Below are positions 8,127 to 16,253 of a DNA stretch of 64,000 nucleotides, one piece after another. Made by a program: the position numbers and the translations under genes. Within the stretch, counting starts at the first letter, position 1. Every line of letters starts with the position of its first letter. Source of the DNA: Pseudomonadota bacterium (GTDB lineage: Bacteria > Pseudomonadota > Alphaproteobacteria > Rhizobiales > Xanthobacteraceae); assembly GCA_023435725.1 (NCBI GenBank), contig JAEYRD010000098.1, positions 3,625 through 67,624 on the forward strand, in the 5' to 3' direction. A model generated the notes under the pieces. It saw only the letters and a program-made list of their open reading frames with translations. It did not search any database and was not told the DNA's origin.

Positions 8127-8933
8127 ATGGCGCTTTCCAACGACGATATCCAAGCTTGCGCACGGCGTCTGCACCAGGCGGAGAAGACCCGCACGCAGAT
8201 CCGGCAGCTCTCGCAGGATTTTCCTGACATCACCATCGCCGATGCCTACGCGATTCAGAAGGCCTGGGTTGGCGTCAAGATCGCCGAGGGGCGCATCGTC
8301 AAGGGGCACAAGATCGGTCTGACCTCGAAGGCAATGCAGAGCGCACTCAATATCGACGAGCCGGATTCCGGCGTGCTGCTCGACGACATGTTCTTCGCCG
8401 ACGGCGGGCTGGTCCCGACCGAGCGTTTCATCGCCACCCGCGTCGAAGCCGAGCTCGCTTTCATCATGAGCAAACGCCTCGCTGGGCCCGACTGCACGAT
8501 GTTCGACGTGCTCAATGCAACCGACTTCGTCGTGCCGGCGCTGGAAATCCTGGATACCCGCATCGAACGCGTCGATCCCAAAACCAAAGCGACTCGAAAG
8601 ATCTTCGACACCATTGCCGACAATGCGGCGAATGCCGGCATCGTGCTCGGAGGACGGCCGATCCGGCCACTGGACGCAGACCTGCGCTGGATCGGCGCGC
8701 TCTGTTTCAGGAACGGCCAGCTCGAGGAAACGGGCCTCGCCGCCGGCGTACTCAATCATCCCGCCACTGCGGTGGCGTGGCTTGCCAACAAGATCGCGCC
8801 GCTCGGCCTTGCGCTGGAGCCCGGACAGGTCGTGCTCGCCGGCTCCTTCATCCGTCCGATCGAGACCCGCAAGGGCGACACAATTCAGGCCGATTATGGC
8901 GCCTACGGCTCGGTGAGCTGCTACTTCGCCTGA
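8127..8933 (+). CDS. hpaH: 2-oxo-hept-4-ene-1,7-dioate hydratase HpaH
   Basis: Adds water to 2-oxohept-4-ene-1,7-dioate in the homoprotocatechuate meta-cleavage pathway, giving the 4-hydroxy-2-oxo acid for the HpaI aldolase. The 268 residues match HpaH/MhpD-family hydratases, with KGHKIGLTSKAMQ, the metal-site region EAELAFIM, and the C-terminal VVLAGSFIRPI and DYGAYGSVSCYF. First gene of the operon; its ribosome site is weak (AAGA). hpaF follows after 29 bases. Confidence 0.92.
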   Translation: MALSNDDIQACARRLHQAEKTRTQIRQLSQDFPDITIADAYAIQKAWVGVKIAEGRIVKGHKIGLTSKAMQSALNIDEPDSGVLLDDMFFADGGLVPTERFIATRVEAELAFIMSKRLAGPDCTMFDVLNATDFVVPALEILDTRIERVDPKTKATRKIFDTIADNAANAGIVLGGRPIRPLDADLRWIGALCFRNGQLEETGLAAGVLNHPATAVAWLANKIAPLGLALEPGQVVLAGSFIRPIETRKGDTIQADYGAYGSVSCYFA

Positions 8934-8962
8934 CGAATAAGAATACAGGGAACGAAACCGCC

Positions 8963-9361
8963 ATGCCGCATTTCACGATCGAATACTCGGCCAATCTGGA
9001 CGGCCGCCTCGACATCGGCGCGGTGTGCGAGGTGGTGCGCCAGGCGGCAGTCGAGACCGGCATCTTCCCGCTCGGCGGCATCCGCGTCCGCGCTATCAGG
9101 TGCGAGCACTATGCGATCGCCGATAACAAGCGCGACTATGGTTTTCTCGACATGGTGCTGCGCATCGGCGAGGGCCGCGATCTTCCGACGCGCAAGAAAG
9201 CCGGCGAGCATGTCTTCCAGGCGCTCTCCCGACATCTCGACCCCGTCTTCGCCGCCAGCAAGTTCGCCTTGTCGTTCGACATGCAGATCAACGACAAGGA
9301 CACGAGCTGGAAGCGCAACAACATCCACGACGTCCTGAAAGTGGAGGCTGCGCATGGATAA
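8963..9361 (+). CDS. hpaF: 5-carboxymethyl-2-hydroxymuconate delta-isomerase HpaF
   Basis: Tautomerase-fold isomerase of the homoprotocatechuate pathway, 132 residues. The sequence begins Met-Pro-His-Phe; Pro exposed after Met removal is the catalytic base of this superfamily. That fixes the start at this ATG, which also has CAGGGAA upstream, although the frame stays open further back. FTIEYSANL near the start and MQINDKDTSWKRNNIH near the end are typical of HpaF/HpcD. Its TAA lies inside the hpaE start region (ATGGATAA), an 8-bp overlap that couples the two genes. Confidence 0.9.
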   Translation: MPHFTIEYSANLDGRLDIGAVCEVVRQAAVETGIFPLGGIRVRAIRCEHYAIADNKRDYGFLDMVLRIGEGRDLPTRKKAGEHVFQALSRHLDPVFAASKFALSFDMQINDKDTSWKRNNIHDVLKVEAAHG

Positions 9362-10892
9362 GCCCACGCCGAAAGGCGATGTATTCCAGGCCAACCGCGA
9401 CCGCGTCGCGCCGCTGTTGAAGAAGCTGCGCGCTGACGGCATCGGCCACATGATCGACGGCAAGATCGCTCCCTCGATCTCCGGCGAGACCTTCGAGACG
9501 AAGTCGCCTGTCGACGGCGCGACGCTCGCGAGCGTCGCGCGCGGCAATGCCGAGGATATCGACGCCGCGGCGACCGCTGCCAGCCTCGCCTTCAAGTCCT
9601 GGCGCGACATGGGCCCTGCGATGCGGCGCAAGCTGCTGCATCGGGTCGCCGACGCGATCGAGGACAATGCCGAAGACATCGCCGTGCTCGAATGCATCGA
9701 CACCGGCCAGGCCTATCGCTTCATGGCCAAGGCCGCGATCCGTGCTGCCGAAAACTTCCGCTTCTTCGCCGACAAGTGCGCTGAAGCGCGCGACGGCCTC
9801 AACACGCCGAGCGATGAGCACTGGAACATCTCCACCCGCGTGCCGATCGGTCCCGTCGGCGTGATCACGCCGTGGAACACGCCGTTCATGCTCTCGACCT
9901 GGAAGATCGCCCCTGCCCTCGCTGCCGGGTGCACCGTCGTGCACAAGCCGGCCGAGTGGTCGCCGGTGACGGCTGCCATTCTGGCGAAGCTCGTCAAGGA
10001 AGCCGGCGTTCCCGACGGTGTGCTCAATACCGTCCATGGTTTCGGCGAAGAGGCCGGCAAGGCGCTGACCGAGCATCCCGCCATCAAGGCGATCGGCTTC
10101 GTCGGCGAGAGCGCGACGGGCTCGGCTATCATGACGCAGGGCGCACCGACCCTGAAGCGCGTGCATTTCGAGCTCGGTGGGAAGAACCCGGTGATCGTGT
10201 TCGACGATGCCGATCTCGACCGCGCACTCGATGCCGTCGTGTTCATGATCTACTCGCTCAACGGCGAGCGCTGCACGTCGTCCAGCCGCCTGTTGATCCA
10301 GCAAAACATCGCGGAGAAATTCATCGAGAAGCTGACCGCCCGCGTGAAGGCGCTGAAGGTCGGCCATCCCCTCGACCCCGGCACCGAGATCGGCCCGCTG
10401 ATCCACGAGCGGCATCTGGCAAAGGTCTGCTCCTATTTCGACGTCGCGCGCCAGGACGGCGCGACCATCGCGGTCGGCGGCAAAGCCTATGACGGGCCGG
10501 GCGGCGGACATTATGTCGAGCCGACGCTGGTAACAGGCGCAAACGGCAAGATGCGCGTGGCACAGGAGGAGGTATTCGGCCCCTTCCTCACCGTGCTGCC
10601 CTTCCGCGACGAGGCGGACGCCATCGAGATCGCCAACGACATCCGCTATGGCCTCACCGGCTATGTCTGGACCAACGACATGGGCCGCGCGTTGCGCGTC
10701 GCCGACGCGTTAGAGGCCGGCATGATCTGGCTGAACTCGGAAAACGTCCGCCACCTGCCGACGCCGTTCGGCGGCATGAAGGCATCAGGCATTGGCCGCG
10801 ATGGCGGCGACTATTCGTTCGACTTCTACATGGAAACCAAGCACGTCTCGCTGGCGCGGGGCACGCACAAGATTCAGAAACTGGGAATGTAG
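9354..10892 (+). CDS. hpaE: 5-carboxymethyl-2-hydroxymuconate semialdehyde dehydrogenase HpaE
   Basis: NAD-dependent aldehyde dehydrogenase oxidising the ring-cleavage semialdehyde. The 512-residue chain shows the aldehyde dehydrogenase pattern: GPVGVITPWNTPF in the cofactor domain, general base E273 in FELGGKNP, and the catalytic cysteine C307 in NGERCTSSSR. Close to HpaE by these motifs and by position between hpaF and hpaD. It overlaps hpaF and is followed by a 129-bp gap that holds a palindromic repeat, the only large gap in the operon. Confidence 0.92.
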   Translation: MDKPTPKGDVFQANRDRVAPLLKKLRADGIGHMIDGKIAPSISGETFETKSPVDGATLASVARGNAEDIDAAATAASLAFKSWRDMGPAMRRKLLHRVADAIEDNAEDIAVLECIDTGQAYRFMAKAAIRAAENFRFFADKCAEARDGLNTPSDEHWNISTRVPIGPVGVITPWNTPFMLSTWKIAPALAAGCTVVHKPAEWSPVTAAILAKLVKEAGVPDGVLNTVHGFGEEAGKALTEHPAIKAIGFVGESATGSAIMTQGAPTLKRVHFELGGKNPVIVFDDADLDRALDAVVFMIYSLNGERCTSSSRLLIQQNIAEKFIEKLTARVKALKVGHPLDPGTEIGPLIHERHLAKVCSYFDVARQDGATIAVGGKAYDGPGGGHYVEPTLVTGANGKMRVAQEEVFGPFLTVLPFRDEADAIEIANDIRYGLTGYVWTNDMGRALRVADALEAGMIWLNSENVRHLPTPFGGMKASGIGRDGGDYSFDFYMETKHVSLARGTHKIQKLGM

Positions 10893-10898
10893 GAAACG

Positions 10899-11001
10899 GT
10901 CATTCCGGGGCGGGCGAAGCACGAGGCCGGAATCCATTCAACTACCAACACTGCTGCGCGATGGATTCCGGGTTCGGCTCTTCGAGCCGCCCCGGAATGA
11001 C
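10899..11001. repeat. Palindromic repeat family A inside the hpa operon
   Basis: The ends GTCATTCCGGGGCGG and CCGCCCCGGAATGAC are a perfect 15-bp inverted repeat. The middle has a second dyad (GGAATCCAT with ATGGATTCC). It lies between hpaE and hpaD and would fold as a long hairpin in the operon mRNA. Confidence 0.85.
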
Positions 11002-11021
11002 AAATCCGAGGGGAAACGCAA

Positions 11022-12005
11022 ATGCCGGTACCGCAACACGTCTTCGAGCCGCCCTTCAACATCATCCGCTCGAGCCACGTCGTGCTCGACGTGACCGACC
11101 TGAAGCTCAGCCGCGAGTTCTACGAGACCACCGTCGGCCTGCATGTCGAGGACGCCGACGACAACGTCGTGTACCTGCGCGCCGCCGAGGAGCATCAGCA
11201 TCACTCGCTGGTGCTGCGCAAGGCCGCAGTGCCGGCCTGCGCCCGGCTCGGCTTCAAGGTCGGCAACGACGGGGATCTCGACAAGGCCGCATTGTTCCTC
11301 TCCGAGAACGGCCTCGCTTATGCCTTCGTCGACCAGCCGTTCCAGGGCCGCACGCTGCAATTCACCGATCCGTTCGGCTTCCAGATCGAACTCTACGCGT
11401 CGATGGCCCGGCGGCCACATCTCTTACGCCGCTTCGACCTCTACAAGGGCTGCCACCCGCAGCGGCTCGATCATTTCAATGTCTTCGCCGCCGAAGTGCA
11501 GGACACGGTCGAGTTCTATGCGCGGCTCGGCTTCCGTCTCACCGAATATGCCGAGGAGGACGGACCGAACGGGCGCATCGCCGCGGCGTGGATGCACCGC
11601 AAGGGCAACGTCCACGACTTCGCATTCACCAACGGCAAGGGCCCTCGCCTGCACCACTTCGCCTACTGGACGCCGACGGCGATGAACATCATCCATCTCT
11701 GCGACGTGATGGCCTCCTCCGGCTTCGTGAAGAACATCGAGCGCGGCCCCGGACGCCACGGCATCTCGAACGCATTCTTCCTCTATGTCAGGGATCCCGA
11801 CGGCCACCGTCTCGAGCTCTACACCAGCGACTATTTCACCGGCGATCACGATCATGAGCCGCTGCGCTGGTCGCTGCGCGATCCGCGCCGACAGACGTTG
11901 TGGGGTGCACCGGCGCCGCGGTCCTGGTTCGAGCAGGGCTCGCCGTTCACGGGCCAGGCCGTGCGCGAGCCGAAATTCGTGGCCGACGTGCTGGTGGCGG
12001 ACTGA
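11022..12005 (+). CDS. hpaD: 3,4-dihydroxyphenylacetate 2,3-dioxygenase HpaD (type I extradiol)
   Basis: Ring-cleaving enzyme of the pathway, built from two vicinal-oxygen-chelate modules; 327 residues. The metal triad is visible as H151 (RLDHFNVF), H211 or H212 (LHHFAYW) and E265 (HRLELYT), in the positions expected for the HpcB/HPCD type that uses Fe or Mn. The N-terminal module starts RSSHVVLDVTDL. The ATG has GAGGGGAA upstream. The stop is three bases before hpaG, so they are coupled. It is the VOC-fold type, not the unrelated LigB type used by enterics. Confidence 0.93.
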   Translation: MPVPQHVFEPPFNIIRSSHVVLDVTDLKLSREFYETTVGLHVEDADDNVVYLRAAEEHQHHSLVLRKAAVPACARLGFKVGNDGDLDKAALFLSENGLAYAFVDQPFQGRTLQFTDPFGFQIELYASMARRPHLLRRFDLYKGCHPQRLDHFNVFAAEVQDTVEFYARLGFRLTEYAEEDGPNGRIAAAWMHRKGNVHDFAFTNGKGPRLHHFAYWTPTAMNIIHLCDVMASSGFVKNIERGPGRHGISNAFFLYVRDPDGHRLELYTSDYFTGDHDHEPLRWSLRDPRRQTLWGAPAPRSWFEQGSPFTGQAVREPKFVADVLVAD

Positions 12006-12008
12006 GCG

Positions 12009-12878
12009 ATGTCTCTCCCTCGCCTCGCGACCTATTCCGTCAAAGGTGAAGTCCGCTATGGGGCCGTCGTCGACGGCGGCATCGCCGATCTCTCTGCCCG
12101 CCACGCCAAGGACTATCCGACACTGCGCGAGGTGATCGCGGCCGGCAAGCTCGCAAGCCTTGCCGAAGGAACCGCCGGCCACGCGCCGGACCATGCGATC
12201 AGCGACATCACCTGGCTGCCGCCCGTGCCCGCGCCGGAAAAGATCATCTGCATCGGCGTCAATTATCCCGACCGCAACGCCGAGTACAAGGATGGCCAGG
12301 ACGCGCCGAAATATCCGAGCATGTTCATGCGCTCGCCTCGCTCCTTCGTCGGGCACGACACTCCGCTGGTGCGCCCGCGCGCATCAGTGCAGCTCGACTA
12401 CGAGGGCGAGATCGCGCTGGTGATCGGCAAGCCCGGCCGGCACATCCCGGAAAGCACAGCGCTCGATCACATCGCGGCACTCACGCTCTGCAACGAAGGA
12501 TCGGTGCGCGACTGGCTCCGCCATGCCAAGTTCAACGTCACGCAGGGCAAGAACTTCGATTCCAGCGGCAGCCTCGGACCGTGGCTCGTGCCCTACACAA
12601 CGGAATCGCAGATCGCCGACGTCCGTCTCACCACGCACGTCAACGGCGAGCTGCGGCAGGACGACCGCACCAGCCGGTTGATATTCCCGTTCCGCTACCT
12701 CATCAGCTACATCTCGACCTTCGCAACGCTCGTCCCCGGCGACATCATCGTCACGGGCACGCCGACGGGCGCCGGTGCGCGGTTCGATCCGCCGCGGTAC
12801 CTGAAGCCCGGCGATGTCATCGAAGTCGAGGCCGAGGGCATCGGCCTGCTGCGCAACGGTGTCGTCGACGAAGCCTGA
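12009..12878 (+). CDS. hpaG: Fumarylacetoacetate-hydrolase-family isomerase/decarboxylase HpaG
   Basis: FAH-fold enzyme expected to decarboxylate 5-oxopent-3-ene-1,2,5-tricarboxylate and/or isomerise its product. Residues 1-70 are an N-terminal lid region; the FAH core starts at KIICIGVNY and carries the metal-binding acidic segment DYEGEIALVIG. The VTGTPTGAGARFDPP loop and late KPGDVIEVEAEGIG are typical. At 289 residues there is one FAH domain, whereas enteric HpaG is a duplicated chain of about 430. A second domain may therefore be encoded elsewhere, or the reaction is covered by a homodimer. Confidence 0.85.
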   Translation: MSLPRLATYSVKGEVRYGAVVDGGIADLSARHAKDYPTLREVIAAGKLASLAEGTAGHAPDHAISDITWLPPVPAPEKIICIGVNYPDRNAEYKDGQDAPKYPSMFMRSPRSFVGHDTPLVRPRASVQLDYEGEIALVIGKPGRHIPESTALDHIAALTLCNEGSVRDWLRHAKFNVTQGKNFDSSGSLGPWLVPYTTESQIADVRLTTHVNGELRQDDRTSRLIFPFRYLISYISTFATLVPGDIIVTGTPTGAGARFDPPRYLKPGDVIEVEAEGIGLLRNGVVDEA

Positions 12879-12903
12879 ACAGCAATCGAAGTGGAATAGT
12901 GCA

Positions 12904-14532
12904 ATGACCACCCTCACCGGCGGCGAAGCGATCGTAAGCGGGCTTGTCGCCCATGGCGTCGATACCGTGTTCGGCCTGCCCGGCGCGCAGGTCTATGGCC
13001 TGTTCGACGCTTTCCACCAGGCCCAGCTCAAGGTCATCGGCGCGCGGCACGAGCAGGCCTGCGGCTACATGGCGTTCGGCTATGCGCGCTCGAGCGGCAA
13101 GCCCGGCGTGTTTAGCGTGGTGCCCGGTCCCGGCGTGCTCAACGCCAGCGCAGCGCTGCTCACCGCCTTCGGCTGTAACGAGCCGGTGCTTTGCGTCACG
13201 GGGCAAGTGCCGACGCAGTTCCTGGGCAAGGGACGCGGCCATCTCCACGAGATGCCGGATCAGCTCGCGACCTTGCGCACCTACGTGAAATGGGCCGATC
13301 GCATCGAATATCCCGGCAACGCCCCGACGGTCGTGGCGCGCGCCTTCCAGGAGATGACGTCCGGCCGTCGCGGGCCCGCGTCGGTCGAAATGCCGTGGGA
13401 CGTCTTCACCCAGCGCGCCGACACGGCCGCCGCCCAAGTGCTCGAGCCGCTGCCCGCGCCGCGGCCAGACCCCGACCTGATCAAGCAAGCGGCTGCGCTC
13501 ATCAAGAACAGCAAGGCGCCGATGATCTTCGTCGGCAGCGGCGCGATCGAGGCGCGCGAGGAAATTCTCGAACTCGCCGAGATGATCGATGCGCCGGTCG
13601 TGGCCTTCCGCAGCGGCCGCGGCATCGTCTCCAATGCGCATGAGCTTGGCCTGACCATGGCCGCCGCCTACAAGCTGTGGCCGAAGACCGATTTGATGAT
13701 CGGCATCGGCACCCGCGCCGAACTGCCGGCATCGGGCTTCCGCTGGCCGTACCAACCGAAGGGGCTGAAATCCATTCGGATCGACATCGATCCGGCCGAG
13801 ATGCGCCGCCTCGTCTCCGATGCCGCCGTCGTCGCCGACGCCAAGGCCGGAACGACCGATCTCGTCGCAGCCGTGAAGAAGGCCGGCTTTACGAGGACGG
13901 CCGGCCGGCGCGGAGAAATCCGCGAGGCTACCGCGATGGCGCAAGCCGAGATCCAGCGCATTCAGCCGCAGATGGCGTATCTGAACATCCTGCGCGAGGT
14001 GCTGCCGGCGAACGCGATCGTGACCGATGAATTGTCGCAGTTCGGCTTCGCCTCCTGGTACGGCTTCCCGATCTACGAGCCGCGCACCTTCATCACCTCG
14101 GGCTATCAGGGCACACTCGGCTCGGGTTTCCCGACCGCGCTCGGCGCCAAGGTGGCGAACCCCGACAGACCGGTGGTAGCGATCACCGGCGACGGCGGCT
14201 TCATGTTCGGCGTGCAGGAGCTCGCCACCGCCGTGCAGTTCAACATCGGCGTGGTGACGCTGGTGTTCAACAACAATGCCTATGGCAATGTCCGCCGCGA
14301 CCAGCGCGAACGCTTCGACGGCCGCGTCGTGGCGTCCGATCTCGTCAATCCGGATTTCGTCAAGCTCGCGGAATCCTTTGGCGTCGCGGCCGCGCGCGTG
14401 ACTGCTCCCGAGCAGTTCAAGGCCGCGATGGAGAAGGCGCTCGCCCATGGCGGGCCGTATCTGATCTCGGTCGAGGTGACGCGGGACTCCGAGGTCAGCC
14501 CCTGGGCGTTCATTCACCCGCCGAAGCCGTAA
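12904..14532 (+). CDS. Thiamine-diphosphate-dependent enzyme of the acetolactate synthase/decarboxylase superfamily
   Basis: The 542-residue chain has the three-domain layout of this superfamily. Catalytic glutamate E50 (ARHEQA) activates the cofactor, and the ThDP/Mg motif runs from GDGG (429-432) to FNNNAYG. The middle domain begins near residue 190. It follows hpaG by 25 bases and is the last gene of the operon. It is not a textbook hpa gene. It might decarboxylate an arylpyruvate feeding the pathway, or condense the aldehyde made downstream; the sequence does not decide. Superfamily membership is certain, substrate unknown. Confidence 0.85.
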   Translation: MTTLTGGEAIVSGLVAHGVDTVFGLPGAQVYGLFDAFHQAQLKVIGARHEQACGYMAFGYARSSGKPGVFSVVPGPGVLNASAALLTAFGCNEPVLCVTGQVPTQFLGKGRGHLHEMPDQLATLRTYVKWADRIEYPGNAPTVVARAFQEMTSGRRGPASVEMPWDVFTQRADTAAAQVLEPLPAPRPDPDLIKQAAALIKNSKAPMIFVGSGAIEAREEILELAEMIDAPVVAFRSGRGIVSNAHELGLTMAAAYKLWPKTDLMIGIGTRAELPASGFRWPYQPKGLKSIRIDIDPAEMRRLVSDAAVVADAKAGTTDLVAAVKKAGFTRTAGRRGEIREATAMAQAEIQRIQPQMAYLNILREVLPANAIVTDELSQFGFASWYGFPIYEPRTFITSGYQGTLGSGFPTALGAKVANPDRPVVAITGDGGFMFGVQELATAVQFNIGVVTLVFNNNAYGNVRRDQRERFDGRVVASDLVNPDFVKLAESFGVAAARVTAPEQFKAAMEKALAHGGPYLISVEVTRDSEVSPWAFIHPPKP

Positions 14533-14652
14533 CGTCGTTCCGGGGCGCGCGTAGCGCGAGCTACGATGCGCAATTGCGCATCTGAGAATCCATAACCATG
14601 ATCGGGAGTATGGATTCCGGGCCTGCGCCTTACGGCGCATCCCGGAATGACG
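14533..14652. repeat. Palindromic repeat family A between convergent genes
   Basis: Starts CGTCGTTCCGGGG and ends CCCGGAATGACG, with internal dyads around TGCGCAATTGCGCA. It fills the gap between the convergent thiamine-diphosphate enzyme and alkB genes and may serve as a bidirectional terminator. Confidence 0.8.
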
Positions 14653-14659
14653 AGAAGGG

Positions 14660-15313
14660 TCACCGCGTCCTGCGGAACGTCAGATTGATGCGTTTCCGCC
14701 CGAGCAGCGCATGCTCGCCGTCGGCGAGCGGCGCGACGCCGTGATAGGCGAGCCGGCTAGCCCCACCCCAGACCACGACATCGCCGTGAACGAGCCGGAA
14801 ACGGCGCGGCTTGTCGCTTCGCGCCATGCCGCCGAAGAGAAACGTCGCGGGCAATCCGAGCGAGACCGAAACGATCGGCGCTGAATAGTCCAGCTCGTCC
14901 TTGTCCTGGTGCAGCGACAGCCGCGTGCCGGGCTCGTAACGATTGACGAGGCACGCATCGGGCGTGAAGCCAATGAAACCGCCCTGCTCCGCCGCGCGCC
15001 GAGCCAGATCGCGGAACATGGGCGGCATCGCCGGCCATGGCGCGGCTGTTCGCGGATCGGTCGGATCATAGCGATAGCCGGTGTGATCGGTGATCCAACC
15101 GCGCTCGCCGCAATTGGTCATGGCCACCGACATCTGATAGCCGCCGGGCGTGGTCATGCGGCGGAACGGCGACTGCGCCACGATGGCGCGCACGGCGGCG
15201 ATCAGCTCGTTCTCGATCGGCTTGACGAAGCCGCGCAGCAGTACGGCGCCATCGGCGATGTCCTCGCGGGACGGCTGCGCTTCGGCGGCAGTGTCGAACA
15301 GATCATCCGTCAA
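14660..15313 (-). CDS. alkB: AlkB-type 2-oxoglutarate/Fe(II) DNA dealkylation dioxygenase
   Basis: Oxidatively removes alkyl groups from damaged bases. At 217 residues it aligns by motif with E. coli AlkB: iron ligands H135, D137 (LHQDKDE) and H191 (AYHGVAP), and the 2-oxoglutarate arginines R208 and R214 in RINLTFRRTR, all offset by about four from E. coli numbering. The start appears to be TTG: the next in-frame ATG would remove the first 52 residues, which match the AlkB N-terminus (DLFD ... GAVLLRGF). It lies nine bases after another 2-oxoglutarate oxygenase gene, so the two are probably cotranscribed. Confidence 0.92.
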   Translation of the reverse strand: MTDDLFDTAAEAQPSREDIADGAVLLRGFVKPIENELIAAVRAIVAQSPFRRMTTPGGYQMSVAMTNCGERGWITDHTGYRYDPTDPRTAAPWPAMPPMFRDLARRAAEQGGFIGFTPDACLVNRYEPGTRLSLHQDKDELDYSAPIVSVSLGLPATFLFGGMARSDKPRRFRLVHGDVVVWGGASRLAYHGVAPLADGEHALLGRKRINLTFRRTR

Positions 15314-15322
15314 TCGCAGAGC

Positions 15323-16069
15323 TCATTTGGCATCATGAAAGATCACGCCCAGCGTGTGGCGCTGACCGGACCTGATCCGGCTGACGCCATGGCGCAGATT
15401 AACCCGATAAGTGCCACGCGTCCCCTGCACCGGCCGGTGGTGCACAGCGAAGGCGACCGCGTCGCCCTGCGACAGCGGCACCACCTCGGCGCGGGACTGC
15501 ATGCGCGGGCGCTGCTCGGTCAGCACGAACTCGCCGCCGGTGAAATCCCGTCCCGGCTCGGACAGAAGGATCGCGACCTGGAGCGGAAACACGTGCTCGC
15601 CATAGAGGTCCTGGTGCAGGCAATTGTAGTCGCCGTCCCGGTATTGCAGCAGCAGTGGCGTCGGCCGCGCCTGCCCCGCCTCGTGGCAACGCTTGAGGAA
15701 CGCCGCGTGTCCTTGGGGATAGCGGATGTCGATCCCCATCGCCTCGTTCCAACGATTGGCGACACCCTGGAGATGCGTATAGAGCGCTGGGCGTAGCTCC
15801 GCGATCAGATCAGGCAGCGGATAGGAGAAATATTTGTACTCGCCGCGGCCAAAACCATGGCGGCCCATGACGATGCGGCTACGGAAGATTGCGTCGTCGG
15901 GATAGAGCGCGGCGACGGCGCGGCACTGATCAGGCGTGAGCAGGCTCTTCAGGACGGCGCAGCCCTGGGCATCGAGTTCTGCGGTGATGTGGGGCCAGTC
16001 GAGGGTGTCGACGTGGGAGGCAAGGTCGATGGGCGACCGAAGGGACGATTTGCGTGCTGTTGCTGTCAT
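15323..16069 (-). CDS. 2-oxoglutarate/Fe(II) oxygenase, prolyl-hydroxylase-like
   Basis: Double-stranded beta-helix dioxygenase of unknown substrate. Iron ligands H152 and D154 (CLHQDLYGE) and probably H227 (VNLRHGVS) are visible, with a basic residue after it for 2-oxoglutarate. The segment RYPQGHAAFLKRCHEAGQ is a characteristic, otherwise unassigned region. The ATG start (MTATARKSS) has AAGGTG six bases upstream; a GTG nine bases earlier is less likely. It is upstream of alkB in a two-gene unit, so a role in alkylation repair is a reasonable inference. Confidence 0.85.
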   Translation of the reverse strand: MTATARKSSLRSPIDLASHVDTLDWPHITAELDAQGCAVLKSLLTPDQCRAVAALYPDDAIFRSRIVMGRHGFGRGEYKYFSYPLPDLIAELRPALYTHLQGVANRWNEAMGIDIRYPQGHAAFLKRCHEAGQARPTPLLLQYRDGDYNCLHQDLYGEHVFPLQVAILLSEPGRDFTGGEFVLTEQRPRMQSRAEVVPLSQGDAVAFAVHHRPVQGTRGTYRVNLRHGVSRIRSGQRHTLGVIFHDAK

Positions 16070-16130
16070 GGCAATCACCTTCGCAAGACTGGCCCGCCCG
16101 CCGCCACCCGATTTCCGACGACGATTTCCC

Positions 16131-16216
16131 CGTCATTGCGAGCGCACGAAGCAATCCAGAATGTCTCCGCGGAGGGAACCTGGATTGCTTCGTCGCAAGG
16201 GCTCCTCGCAATGACG
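16131..16216. repeat. Palindromic repeat family B
   Basis: Perfect 12-bp ends CGTCATTGCGAG and CTCGCAATGACG with inner arms GAAGCAATCCAG and CTGGATTGCTTC. It sits between the DUF2848 gene and the oxygenase gene. Confidence 0.85.
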
Positions 16217-16253
16217 CGGAGAGAGCATCGCTTACCACAACGGTAGAGCCGCC

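Noticed and set aside
12817..14640. Long open frame antisense to the thiamine-diphosphate enzyme gene
   Set aside because: High-GC codon bias keeps the opposite frame open. The translation is rich in R, G, H and A without domains, while the forward frame has complete family motifs.
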